Origin: Hypericum androsaemum
Taxonomy: Eukaryota > Streptophyta > Magnoliopsida > Malpighiales > Hypericaceae
Length of the DNA stretch: 64,000 bases
Direction of reading: 5' to 3'
Assembly: GCA_963995505.1 (NCBI GenBank)
Contig: OZ023184.1
Location: 18,226,228 to 18,290,227, forward strand
Below the pieces are notes generated by a model that saw only the letters and a program-made list of their open reading frames with translations, ran no database searches and was not told the origin of the DNA. Shown here piece by piece: positions 1-11,569 of the stretch; position 1 is the first letter of the stretch; each line of letters starts with the position of its first letter. The position numbers and the translations under genes were made by a program.

Positions 1-102
1 GAAGGCGCCCTCTCACCTTGGCGCCTCGAGTAGAAGAGCCACTTCACTCCTATGCATGTCAGGAAATTCAAAAAAAATTAATATAAGGGAGGCGCCCTTA
101 TA

Positions 103-750
103 TTATTATTATTTTTCGGACATATATCAAATTTAATCGTTGTGTCGTAAATTTATCCCAATAATAAATGATCTGAATTTGTCGATATATTATTAATATA
201 TTGATAATGATTAAATTCATCAATAAATATTTATCTCTACTCGTATTAGTATAAAATTATATATATCGATTAATTTAATCGTTGTAATGTAAATTTATCT
301 CAGTACTAAATATTCAAACTCTGTAAATCATTGTATATTAGTATAATGACAACGTTTAAATCGTTGTATCGTAAATTTGGTATCTATAAATTTACGTTGT
401 ATCGTAAATTCAGTATCATTTTTTGAAAAGTATCGATATAATTCGATATCGTTGTATCTTAAATTTAATATACTAATATAATATAATCATTTTTATTATA
501 CTAATTTATAATATATATATCAATAAATTCAGATCATTTAGTATTGGGATAAATTTATCAATACTACGATTAAATTTATGGATATCTATAATTTTAGAAT
601 AATGCGAGTAGAGATAAATATTTATCAATGAATGTAATCGTTGTCAATATACTAATAATATATCGATAAATTCAGATCATTTATTATTGGAATAAATTTA
701 CGATACAACGATTAAATTTGATATATGTCCAAAAAATATTAATAAAATAA
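103..750. mobile_element. Foldback / MITE-like inverted repeat
   Basis: The segment from about 117 to 250 is repeated in inverted orientation at about 600 to 730, with matching blocks such as GGACATATATC against GATATATGTCC at the outer ends and a shared block around TAAATATTTATCTCTACTCG. The centre near 420-450 is AT-rich and holds shorter copies of the same words (TCGTTGTATCGTAAATTT), so almost the whole element could fold on itself. No coding capacity. It looks like a foldback element or MITE; the superfamily is unknown and no clear target duplication was found. Confidence 0.55.
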
Positions 751-1143
751 GTTTATTATTTAATTATGGCATAATCTACCACTTTTGTTTTTTGAATCTC
801 CTGATATGTACCAGTTTTTTTTTATTAAATTTTTTTAATCCTATTTAGGGAATATGTATAATTTTTTGTCTATTTAGAAAAAATATGTATATTTTTTTGC
901 CCATTTTAGAAAAAATCCCCAATTACGCAGACTAATCCACAAATTAAAAAAAAAGCTGCTGTGTGGGCCACTTGAAGTTGTTCAAAAATGAAAGAGAAGG
1001 ACCTTTTGATTAGTCAACTGTGCAAATTTCGAAATTTGCATGCAAAAATTGTACCAACGGGCGGACTGAATCAAGTCATCTGTTCTTTATTTATTCTTTT
1101 ATTAAAAAAGAATTATATATAGAAGAACCTTTAATTAAATTTT

Positions 1144-1575
1144 GGGAAATGTGCAATTTAGTACCCTGTGTTATTTGGCTAGCTAGTTCAGTTCTTGCAA
1201 GGAGAAGATTGCCGGAATGTGAGCCATAGGTTTAGGGAGGAAGAAGATGAAGGTTGGACGAGGGAGGAAGAACGAGTTTTTGATAATTTGTAAAAAAAAT
1301 AGAATTTTTTGATAATTTTGACACGACACATCATCGACAACTACTTTTCAAAAAAAAACATCATCGACAACTTAAACTACCAAATAGCCACGGAGGTCAA
1401 AGGATGATAAACGACATCGTTTCCGGAAATCCTAAATCCGCGTGGACTGTCAAATGGTCGGACAGCTGTCCGAAACTAAGAGCGGATAAATCAAAAACAA
1501 CTATATTAAATTTTAAACTACATACCCTAAAAACAAAATTTGTAAAATTACAAAGTACTAAAGTGCACTTTTTTT
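1144..1575. mobile_element. Possible small TIR element
   Basis: The left end (GGGAAATGTGCAATTTAGTA at 1144) is matched in inverted orientation near 1535-1573 (AAAGTACTAAAGTGCACTTT). The words resemble the ends of the large element around the ERF gene at 60 kb. The interior has no recognisable gene, and I found no convincing 9-bp target duplication, so this is a weak call. Confidence 0.3.
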
Positions 1576-3080
1576 CTTACATGTCTCCACCACCTTATAT
1601 CAGGTCAACGGTTCATTTTTTTCTTGTAATAAATTATTTTGTGTGTGAAAATAATCGGATCTCGCCTTGTTTAGCACGTCAGCCTCTGAGCCGGTTTGAA
1701 AGCAATGTATCTAGAAGCTCATCAGCAATTTGTTGACCTATTGCTTTAAAAATTGTCGTTTTACCATTTGCATTAGTTATTGTTGTTATAATTCTTCCTG
1801 AACATAGAAAAATTACATATATAACATATTTAGCAATTTTTTTAATTAGGTTGATTGAAGCGAGTTGTTTATTCAAATGTGTCACTTAAATCCACTTTTA
1901 ATTTAATCTTAGATCTAGAATTTAAGATCTTAGAAACATATAAGTGTTAAATGATTGTGCTAAAAGATATAAGATGTTGTCAATTTTAAGAAAGTTTATG
2001 GTTCAAGCATTGATATTGTCATACTGTGTAAAACCTTTTAAAAACGATTGTATAAAAATTTTGTCATCTTACAGAATGATATCAGCTAAAAAATAAATAA
2101 TAAAATTTTAAAATTGTGGTGCCACGCTCATTGGAGGTGACCACAAATTTTGGTACCAATTAAGATTAGATGTGGGCATTTTATATTTTTCGTAACAGAA
2201 GACAAAGACATAAAGGAGATTTATCGAGCTGGCTTCCATTTATTTTATTTAAATAATAGGGATCTGCATTAAATATCGGTGGACACGAACTTAGCCGGAT
2301 TGAACCGGCAGACATCCGGTTGTTTTTAATAATATGTAATTACGATTGGGTTCGGTAAGTACATTCTGGATAAAGGTTGAGATTAAAAAATTGGATTTCA
2401 AATTAGAAATATGGTTCAAATTTAGTAGAATGAAAATATATTTATTAAACAATTAAATTCATGTTTCGTACCCCGGAAAATGTTGGTTCACATTCACCAT
2501 ATTCATCTGGATCCGGTAGATACGTTTAATCCGTGTGTTTTTTCCATTCCTAAGATGGAAAGAAATAATTAAAAGCAAAGGGAAAATAACGAATTGTGAT
2601 TTTTCCTTTTGAGGGAATAAATCTGTGGATATTTTCACTCGCAGAAACTTTTTCCGATCAGATATTGTGCTTTTATATTTTTGATAAGTAAAGTATCATT
2701 TACCTGAAAAAAGAAATCGAAAAAGGTTATACTATTAGTATCAGATAACGTAAATCAACAGACGACCATAATATACGATATTTAAGTACAAAGTCTAAAT
2801 TTTCACCAAAGATATTGTGCTTTGATTTGGGGACTTGCACCTTCAAAATAAAAATTTACAATTTTATTATATTCCTTCACCTTCACAAATTCAATGACCC
2901 TTTTGGTAAGTCATTAAACCCGCATGAATTTCCCACCTCTTGAGAATTTTCCACCTAATGCAAAACATACCAACAATTATGTAAGAACTGAATAAACCTA
3001 AGTGAGAAGTCATTAAAATCTGGGAAGCATATGGAAAATTACCACCAAACCCTATCCATCTTAGGAGGAAACTAGGATTT
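1576..3080. other. Intergenic, nothing recognised
   Basis: AT-rich DNA with only short open frames, none resembling a known protein. Around 2860-2945 it shares words with 5540-5640 (for example AAACCCGCATGAA), which suggests decayed copies of one dispersed repeat. Confidence 0.4.
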
Positions 3081-3084
3081 TACG

Positions 3085-3960
3085 ACCTCCCAAAATTACT
3101 CACGAAATTTTCCTACGGTAAAGGTGAGGAGGACATCCAGACCGAGGAGAGCGTGGTAGAGGCGGACGAGACCTTAAGAGACTCGTTGGGGATAAAGGGT
3201 AAGCTCGCACTCCCTTAATCTGATTTGTGTGTATTGATGGGAGATTCACGAATCTACTTTCAAAAGGTGGAGAAAACGATCCAGCAAATAGAAGATTTTT
3301 GGGAGAACGAGCCAAGGATTTAGAAATCGGAAGGGCTTCGCATAAGACTATAGGGTAACGTCAGATTAGAGATCGAGATTAAGGACTGCATGAGGTAAGT
3401 GGATTCTGTCCGAATAAGCTTGATGCCGTATTCTGCTTATTTGACTTTATTGATAATTCTGTCTGAAAGCTGTTATGTATTCATTGATAATTCTGTCCGA
3501 TTTGTTACGTGCTCGATTCTGATTTGACATGCGGGATTGTCCCATACCTATTGGACCCTGTGGTTTCACATATCGCTTAAGAGACTACCGGGTAATCCAA
3601 AGTATGTGTGATCGAATGGATGAGAAATATGTGGACTATCTGGACTCATGGAGGGGATACCCTTCTATCTATTGGGCCCATCTTGCGGGAACGGGGGTAT
3701 TTGTCTGTGCCCCACGAGGATCCCGACATGATTTCTGTGAACTCTGGAGCTCTGTTCTGTTATGATTTTGGTTTGGCTAATCTGAGTGTTTTGTTTCGTT
3801 TGCAAATTGTATTGATTTTGTATCGTTGTGATCCTCTTACTGAGTTTATGACTCACCACAAGTATTCTCATATGTGTTTTCAGATCATGGGGCTTCGGAT
3901 CGGGGGTAGGAATCATAGAGGGAGCTGCATGCATTGTCATGGTTTTCAATAAATTGGTGT
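3085..3960 (+). other. Unassigned transcript-like or retroelement-like segment
   Basis: This block is richer in GC than its flanks. It contains a good donor (GAG|GTAAGTGG near 3392), an internal duplicated phrase (GATAATTCTGTC at about 3451 and 3488), the phrase CTTACTGAGT near 3836, and a pyrimidine-rich acceptor-like site ending TTTTCAG|ATCATGG near 3883. This arrangement recalls a dispersed plant repeat that I believe is a retroelement relic, but I cannot name it. The longest open frames (78 and 114 codons) look like nothing known. Not called as a gene. Confidence 0.25.
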
Positions 3961-6110
3961 TTTTCCTTTTGTTTTGGGATGTTTGAACAGATGTTAATTC
4001 GCGTATTTCCACCATGGTTATTTACCTTCAGATGTTGGATTTTTTTTAATAATAAATCTGGTGCCTTACGAGGTATTTTATCCTCGGATATTTGTCACTT
4101 CTATTATCGAATCGTGACAAATTACTTGTTCACAGAGTAGTTAATCCAATTTAAAAGGATTTTTTGAATTAGCTCTCTCTAGTTTAATCAGATCTTGAAT
4201 TTAAGTCATTGGAAATATAACATTGTTAAATATTTATTTGAAAATTTTTGTCGATCTTTCAAAAGTCATATCCGGCTCGAACTTGTATATTTCGACTCAT
4301 TGAGCCGGATACGATGTAGTATAAACTAAAAAAGAAACAGTTCCTTGAGTTTGAGTAATTAGGATTTTATGAGTGTTATATATTTATTAAAATAATTTTG
4401 TCACCATTCAAAAATTCTAGTATGGAACATATAGTTAAAAAAACATACGCCGAAACTTAAGTACAGATGCCACATTTAGTGACCAATTAATTCGTACATA
4501 CATTTTAAGAGAAAAACGTTCTCGTGCTTGACATTGCCTGGTCATCCATCTAGAGCCCTTTATTCAGTCTCTTATCCAACCTAATATTATTATTTCGACC
4601 AAAAAAAGGCCTAATATTTTCACTATTACCACTTATGTGGAGAGAGCAATTCCTAATGTTTCTTCTAGAATTCAAAAAAATGAAATTAATGATGATTTAT
4701 GGCATGGACCTTTAAGTAGATTCTTAAAGGAATGAAACAAAATTGACTTAGACCTATGATTACATATTTGCGAACCAAAATGACTTGGAGAATTTAACTC
4801 TTTAATTAAAACGACTCATATTATTAAGTTAGAGTAAAAATTAATTATAGAATATGTAATTATGTGTTACTCTCTACTTTGTGGGTAACTTGATCAAAAA
4901 CTAAAAAAATTATACTCCGAAGATTTTATTCCGATAATTTGGGCAAGAACCCCCAGATTCTGATATTTTATTGGTAAATAGACAGGTGATCCACTTGATG
5001 AAAATTTAATCTATGTGCGACAATAGTTTTTTTTTGTACCAAAAACTCCTCATCTTCTTGATCCATAAACGTCCCTTTCAAAAGGATGGATAGTGTGGAT
5101 ACAATAACTAAAGAATCATGTTACTTCATTAATTTGCACACTAGTATCCAAACGAAAATTAATTTGTGAAATCAGATTTTCACATTATTAGTTGTAAATA
5201 TATAAATTTTATTTACAAATATGAAAATTTTATCTACTAATATCGTCAGATGTATTGAGAATTTAACATGGAATGATTTATAAGTGTACAAATATCATAT
5301 ACTCGTTACATTAATTAAAATCTTGAGTTGGATATTAAGATACTAAGAAAAAAAACATGTTGATATTTTTACTCCCTTTCCCCAAACTATCCCTCCACTG
5401 CCAAATGAGAATTAATTCAGTGGACAAATAATATGAACGCACTTAAAAAATTTTAAGTTTAATTTCATGAATATAAATAATCTTCGTTCGATTCTAAATA
5501 TGAGATATAATGAAACATCTCTTCATTTGTTCACCTTTATTTCATGCCACAAATTAGATGTTACCCTTCAGGCAAGTCACTAAACCCGCATGAACTCTCT
5601 TCTTTCTCTCCACCCTTCTGATATTTTTCAACCTAACCCAGAAGAAGGCAGTTACAAATTGCAGCATTTATTTGACCAAAAAACAAACGTCGCAAATCCA
5701 TCCTTCTAGACCCCATTTATCCATTCTCTCCCATCCCCTAATAGTAATAATAACATTTATTATTGGTACTTATTATATCATTTACTTGGGCAGAGCGCAA
5801 CTTCTAATGTCCCTTCTAGAACCCCAATATCTCATAACTTTTTTTAAAAAAGAGAAATTATATTCTCGTAAACAAAGGACAATGTCACGTGGGGACTAAG
5901 GAAGTCAGCCAAAAACATTCAAGCAAGACACATCTCACATCTACTCATGTACCAAACAATTAGATTAAATATCTAATACATGGTTGTTTAAATTTAAACT
6001 TAGAGTCATCATGTAAGAGAGTTATTATATTTTAATTAAAGTATTGTTTAAAACAGGACAAATGTAATTGTTTACAAATTTACTTTAAAAAATATATTTT
6101 GAGTTCACCA
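3961..6110. other. Intergenic, decayed repeats
   Basis: AT-rich, no gene recognised. The stretch 4540-4690 and the stretch 5690-5830 share phrases (a TCTAGA-containing start, then CTAATGTTTCTTCTAGAA against CTAATGTCCCTTCTAGAA), so both probably derive from one old repeat. Confidence 0.4.
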
Positions 6111-6113
6111 ATA

Positions 6114-6240
6114 AATGTTGATTCAAGTAATAAGAGACTTTAATTTATTTAAGAATATTTTAGGTTCAACTCTTACGAATATAAAAGACGTCATTGAGAG
6201 AGTCGCCCCTATGTAGGACCCTATAATGCTTGACTCTGAC
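6114..6240 (+). mobile_element. SINE-like sequence (family member 1)
   Basis: The start TTGATTCAAGTAATAAGAG and the later GGTTCAACTCTTACGAAT resemble the spacing of a tRNA-type A box and B box. Similar sequences occur near 22.6 kb (minus strand), 30.2 kb and 34.7 kb. No target duplication was delimited, so the boundaries are approximate. Confidence 0.4.
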
Positions 6241-6660
6241 CAATAGAGATTCACAAAAAATGTTTTGAGCTCTTGGAGGGCAATATTGTAACTCATTTCT
6301 CGAAAAAGATTTGTCACTTTTCGAATATTCTTCCAGTCTTGAAATTAAATTAATTAACACGTAAATCCCAATAATACATAGATATCAATTTAAAAAAGTA
6401 TAATTTAAAGTTCAAAATTTAAAATATTACACAAGGAATATTATTTTTCTTTATAATTTTATTAAATTAAATATAAATTAATCAATTCAATAATTTATCC
6501 GAATAAAACAATCTCACGCACACCTACTCATCTTCTCTCCGCGTGAACCAAATTGATGTGAACAAAACGAAATTGCTTGTCAAACAAGTACTGAAGCTCC
6601 CATGCTCTAGAAATAAGTTGAACTAAAAATAAATATAAACCGCTTCACACGAAAATTCTC
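6241..6660. other. Intergenic upstream of the DUF1645 gene
   Basis: AT-rich spacer with no gene recognised. It leads into the probable promoter of the gene starting at 6923. Confidence 0.4.
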
Positions 6661-6672
6661 TCTCCTCTGGCC

Positions 6673-6790
6673 CTATAAAATAAATAAAAACCGGCTGGAA
6701 AATAAATAGAACCGTCAAAAACCAAACAGAGAAACCTCCTCCTTTCGGACACATTGTTACCCTATGTGTCTTCATCTTATCCCTTTATAT
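6673..6790 (+). promoter_or_regulatory. Candidate TATA boxes of the DUF1645 gene
   Basis: Two candidates precede the start codon at 6923: TATAAAATAAATA at 6673 and TTTATATAGG at about 6783. The second gives the shorter leader (about 110 nt); the sequence alone does not decide between them. Confidence 0.35.
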
Positions 6791-6922
6791 AGGAGTTTGC
6801 CGTTTTAAATTGTCATTTAAGACCGAACACCAAACTTAGTACTCGCTTCTTTCTCCAACACCAAAACCTTGTCCTAATTTAAGTCTACATTTATAGATAT
6901 ATACAAACGAGAAGGAAGCGAA

Positions 6923-7639
6923 ATGGGAGCCGAAACGGAGGAGGCGAGCGAGGGTAGAATCGGAATTCCCGACATGCAGGAGGTTTCGGCGAGGGAGTTC
7001 TCGGAGATCGCTGGGAAGCTCAGCGAGGATTTCGCCGTTAGGTTAAAGGTGAAGGAAGCTCCGGAGGACGAGGAAGATGAGGAGTTCAGCTTTTCTAACG
7101 CGTTCGGGGACCGGTCGCCTGTCGCCGCCGAGGATGTGTTCGAGGACGGATGGATCCGGCCGGTTTTCCCTCTCTTCAACAGGGAGCTGTTTCTCTCCGG
7201 CGAGGAGGGCGACCTCCGGCCGCCGGTGAAGAAGTTGTTCGTCGAGGAAGTGGAGGAGGATGAAGCGGAAGGGCCGTACTGCGAGTGGGACGGGAAGAAG
7301 GCGGTGGTCATCAGGGAGGCGGCGACGACGGAGTGCAAGAAGAGCAACTCGACGGGGTTCTCGAAGCTATGGAGGCTTCGGGAGCTGACGACGAGGAGCA
7401 ACAGCGACGGGAAGGACGCTTTCGTCTTTTTAAGCTCCGGCAACGACACTAAGAAGAAGACGAAGAAGAAGGTGGTTAAGAAGGAGAAGAGCGCGAAGGT
7501 AGCGACGTCGTTTTCGACTCATTACGCGACGAGCAGAGCGAAGAAGGAAGAAGATAAGAGGGTTTCGTACTTGCCGTACCGTGTTGGTTTCTTTACCAAC
7601 GTTAGCGGTGGGATGAGTAGGAACGTTCACCCTTTTTAA
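6923..7639 (+). CDS. DUF1645 family protein
   Basis: Intronless frame of 238 residues. It has the motif order I associate with the plant-specific DUF1645 family: EFSFSNA (54-60), IRPVFPLFNREL (78-89), FSKLWRLREL (146-155), RSNSDGKDAFVFL (158-170), and a conserved tail from LPYRVGFF to SGGMSRNVHPF (217-238). An acidic stretch (49-54) and a lysine-rich stretch (177-190) separate the blocks; the basic stretch could act as a nuclear signal. No signal peptide or membrane segment is visible. The family has no agreed biochemical role; members are often stress- or hormone-responsive. The start is the first in-frame ATG and precedes the conserved blocks by a normal distance. Coding DNA is GC-rich compared with its AT-rich flanks, as for the other genes here. 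No antisense frame over it resembles a protein. Confidence 0.85.
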   Translation: MGAETEEASEGRIGIPDMQEVSAREFSEIAGKLSEDFAVRLKVKEAPEDEEDEEFSFSNAFGDRSPVAAEDVFEDGWIRPVFPLFNRELFLSGEEGDLRPPVKKLFVEEVEEDEAEGPYCEWDGKKAVVIREAATTECKKSNSTGFSKLWRLRELTTRSNSDGKDAFVFLSSGNDTKKKTKKKVVKKEKSAKVATSFSTHYATSRAKKEEDKRVSYLPYRVGFFTNVSGGMSRNVHPF

Positions 7640-7963
7640 TCAACTCTTTTTTAAGAAAAGTTTTTAAGTGGTTGGTTAATTCGTTGTTAGTGTTCTTTTG
7701 TTGTTGGGTGAGAATTGTGATGTACAGAATATATGTAGTTGTTCAGGTTTTGGGGTTGAAATCCGATCCTTTTTTATGTTCGGAAAGGCCGTCGTAATTT
7801 GTTCTTCTGACTCGATATTCATTCTATTGATTACTCGTATTGGGTCGATCAATCCGAACCCGTCATTGAAATTTATCAGCAATTTGTTTAGGCTGATAGT
7901 GTATAGATGCATTTTGAAACTACCGTTTGATTATTCCTGGCCCAGATCCTGCAGACGGAAGCC

Positions 7964-7966
<3 letters not shown>

Positions 7967-8000
<34 letters not shown>
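7967..8000. repeat. (AT)n microsatellite
   Basis: Uninterrupted AT dinucleotides, about 16 units, between the DUF1645 gene and the 3' end of the AMSH2-like gene. Confidence 0.95.
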
Positions 8001-8002
<2 letters not shown>

Positions 8003-8288
8003 AAAAAAATTCCCCGTCTCTCTGTGACCCTTGTTTCCTTCGTCAACGAACAACAGCTACTCGAGGACTTTGACTAATGATAAACACCACGCTTGTACAT
8101 ATCGCGTTTGCATAACAAAAACCGAAATCCGAAATGGACACTAGTTAAAACCATGATACACACGCAAGGAGATGGTTTCATTTAACCATCTGTGTAAGGT
8201 GCACAGAAGCACATTCTCGAGGCTGAGAACCAGACCTCTATCTGTAACCCTATACATGTTTGTCCGTTTTGTACATAACTAAGTTCGG

Positions 8289-9649
8289 TCATTGTCGCAA
8301 GTCGAATACTTCGAATCTAAGATTAGAGTTGATGTACACATTAGAGCAGTGCTCATATATGGGGCTTCCGTCTGCAGGATCTGCGTGCGGATGGAAACCT
8401 CTCTCCTGACACTGCGAGAGAACATTCATCCCGCCTGGACTCGATACTCTGAATATGCCATAGCTCCTGAATTCCATGGAACACTAGTAAATGAGGTATG
8501 CTCTACACACACACAGAGAAGAAGATGGTAGCAGCTGATTTTGTTTGGCATTCAAGGATGAAACTTTGAAGGTGCATACCTTGTGGTGTCAGTAGGAGCC
8601 ATCACAATGGCTAAGGCCTCTGGGACCATAACCTGAAAACAGATGGAAATAATGACGTCGGCATGTCCTAGTTCAACCGAAAACCAGCCGAGCTGTTACG
8701 ATTGCAGTTGAATCAGGAAAACGGGCGTTCTCGGTGTGCAAAAGCCAACAGGTTAGTGAAGTGGTTGGGTACCTGATATGTGTATTGAGTATGCAGATCG
8801 ACGGATGACAAGAAACATTGTTGTGAAGGATGCGTCTGCAATAGAAGCATGCTAAGAACCACAGTATGTTGGAAACAGAGAGTTAACCGGACGATTTTTG
8901 AACACAAAAAAAAATAATAATAATGAGAGAAGCATACATGTATCCACCCTACAGGAAAGAGCGATCGTTCACGCTGTATAGCGAAATACTCTTCCTCTTT
9001 CACAGCCTCGCACTGGAATACATGATGATCAGTTCAGGAACTGGGTAAGTACATACAAGAGATGGTACGAAATGCAGAACGCGTGGATCGCCCGAAAAAC
9101 TTACAGAATTCGAACTCGATTCTTGTTTTGGTACTATGAGCGTGGTTACATAGTAGGTTCCCCTTTCCTGATTAATCAAGGATGGTCAGTAGATTAGAGC
9201 AAAGGAAACAAGGTGAGCACAAGAAAGAACATAGATCTTACAAAGAAAGCGCCGAGAATCCCGCAAGTTTCGAGATCCTTATCCGTGTTCTCTCTTGCTA
9301 GTTCAAGAAAATCCTCCATCAACTGCGCAGACTAAAACATCACAACTCAATTGTTGTTTGTTACCTCAGAGACAGATGCTGCAATCTCGTATTCGAACAA
9401 CAACTAATACATAACCAGAAACAGGACACCAACTTTGCAATCCTACCACGTTTCTATGCTTACTATATGCACGTCGTGGAGGGCATCAGAAGCTGCCGGT
9501 TGATTGCTCGATCGCCGCCTATCGGATTCGGCCACTGGTATAAGCGACACGCTCGAGTACTTGGGCGCCTTCTCGACGAACGAGAGCATCGTAGAGGGGG
9601 ACGATTGTGTCACGCAATGAATCCTCGTGCGCTGGCAATTGCAGCCCAT
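8289..9649 (-). CDS. AMSH2: AMSH2-like ubiquitin thioesterase (JAMM deubiquitinase)
   Basis: A zinc metalloprotease that removes ubiquitin (K63-linked chains in the family) from cargo of the endosomal sorting pathway. I read seven exons on the minus strand: 9649-9464, 9331-9242, 9167-9105, 9012-8938, 8835-8773, 8632-8580, 8466-8289. All introns are GT-AG and the joined frame is open for 235 residues. The JAMM residues are present: E83 in LETCG, H138 and H140 split across an intron in GWIH|THP, and D151 ten residues after H140. The C-terminus GFHPHADP...YEHCSNVY...FEVFDLR fits the family. The N-terminal MIT-like region of AMSH1/3 is absent and the length matches the short AMSH2 form. The start is uncertain: I took the ATG at 9649; M21 or an undetected upstream exon are alternatives. 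Confidence 0.87.
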
Positions 9650-10006
9650 TTTCGACACAGTTCTCGCACGTTGATCAGCTCATAAACGCTCTACTTATTC
9701 TGATCTGCAACATGGGAAAAGTACAAGGAGATGAACAGCGATTTTAGATCGGATACGGAGATTCTAACAGGAACGAGCCGTTGGCCAAAGGAAGATGCAC
9801 ACGGAAGTTGGGGTTGGGGATGGGAAGGAACCGTGAAGTTGGCGATGACGGGGACCGTGGTGGAGGTTTACCAGATAAGGACGCACTTTTGACCTGACTC
9901 CGTACTCCTCTTTTTTTATTGGGTGGGAATTTCTGTTAAACCCGCCTAACCGCCGCCGGGAGAATTAGTATCCGGTTCGCGCGTGTCTTGCACTGCGGTT
10001 GCTTGG

Positions 10007-10037
10007 TGGGCTCTCTCGGCCCAGTCCGAGAAGCCCA
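10007..10037 (-). promoter_or_regulatory. TGGGCY (site II-like) cluster upstream of the AMSH2-like gene
   Basis: Three TGGGCY motifs lie close together (TGGGCT at 10007 on the plus strand; TGGGCC at 10018-10023 and TGGGCT at 10032-10037 on the minus strand). Such clusters are typical of plant housekeeping promoters recognised by TCP factors. They lie several hundred bases 5' of the minus-strand gene at 8289-9649, which is their likely target. Confidence 0.35.
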
Positions 10038-10059
10038 GATTTGGAATTTCGACAAGATT

Positions 10060-11300
10060 CGAACCGACTACTAACTTTGGAATGTGACAAAATTTATTGG
10101 TGTAAACAATTCACTGCGTTTGGTAGAAAATTAGTGTAGAATTCATGCTATATATAAGATCATTTTATAAAAGTATTTGAAAATTTGAGAAATAATTTTA
10201 AGATTTTGAAGATACATTCTTTATTTTTAACTGACCAAAAGATGAGGATGTAGATCGGTAAAAAGTTTCTTAGAAAAAATTACTTCCGCATGAAACCAAA
10301 CACAGGCTTAAGAATCTTGTTGCCGAGAATATAGTGATAGATGAATTTTGTGGTTCTACTTTTTTAAAAAAACTTTTTATAGATTAATTACGGTCTCGAA
10401 TGATATTTTTGCAATATTGATACTCCTCATTTTTTCATATCTTAAATCATTAAATTTCTATGTATATTCGGTTTCCTGAACAACTGACTAATATTAGATC
10501 CGTGGTATTTTACTTGTTTAGCAAAAAAAAATTAACCTACTTCAAAAACAAGATTTAAGGAAGTGCTTGACCAATGGCGTCCGATCAGCACAAGTCATTT
10601 TATTCGCATGCAATTACTTAATTAACCTCGCCCGTGAAAAAAATCATCAAACGAAAGCTGTCCAAATGTGAACAGAGATAAATCCGACAACTTATTTTTA
10701 AATAGGACCCGACGCTCTACTCTTTAACCATTTTTTCTTTGTATCTTTTTGTGTGGTAGCTAAAAGGAAGAGGTAGCTGTAATTTGGGTGGAGCCTTTTG
10801 GATCGCGAGAGAACTGAAAATACCAACATGTGATTCTCATCAACCGGATAGAAATATGGACTTATATACCTCACAACCCTTTACTATCTCTCTCTATCCG
10901 AGGTAGAGTAGCCACATTCCTACTGAGTAGTGCCTCTCCTAAACACTCAATACCCTTTTGTCCCTACAGGTTCTATAACCATACAAGTTAGGTGTTGCAG
11001 CTCTTTGGTTCTGCCACATTCTACTGCTCCAAGTTCGGGTAAGCCGTCTAACTCCTTTTTATCTCGAATTCTCTCACACTGACTATGTTCATTCGGACCG
11101 CGAGGAGTTCTAGTGCTGAATAGATACTTTCTCGGCACGTGTTTATTGAGTGCAAAGTGGATGCATCTCTATTCGATTTTAAGAGGGATTATGCATATTT
11201 TGTTGTTAATTGTATTCATTAAGTACGATGTTGATTCCAATGAGCAGCTAATAATTAAGTTTGCAAGTTATGCTAATGATACATGTTCTTCATTTTGTGT
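10060..11300. other. Intergenic, nothing recognised
   Basis: Mostly AT-rich. A patch at about 10840-11150 is less AT-rich and holds 63-64 codon open frames on both strands, but neither resembles a known protein. Confidence 0.35.
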
Positions 11301-11304
11301 GAAC

Positions 11305-11565
11305 TGAATTTTAAAACAGTTTATGACTTACTAATAGCATAGTTTCCAAACATAGATAACATATCACATTAATTTAATAAATTCTAATGCTGAATTTCAA
11401 AACAGTTTATGACATTTTGACTAATGACGTGGTTCCCAAATATAGATAACAACATTACATTAATTTAATAAATTCTAATAGAGTGAACAGTTTGTGACAT
11501 TTTTTCTAATAGCATGGTTTCCAAATATAGATAACACATTATATTAATTTAATAAATCTAGTCAA
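11305..11565. repeat. Three tandem copies of an ~80-85 bp unit
   Basis: The phrase AACAGTTTATGAC (GTGAC in copy 3) begins near 11315, 11400 and 11487. Each copy continues through a segment like TAGCATGGTTTCCAAATATA and ends in a shared ATTAATTTAATAAAT. Copies differ by substitutions and small gaps. No coding potential. Confidence 0.8.
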
Positions 11566-11569
11566 GTAC

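Noticed and set aside
1679..1885. A minus-strand frame ending in ELLDTLLSNRLRG as a gene fragment
   Set aside because: The match to any family is too short and the upstream part is low-complexity.
10840..11150. Possible plastid or mitochondrial DNA insertion
   Set aside because: Composition is mixed, but I could match no organelle gene with confidence; the open frames look like nothing known.
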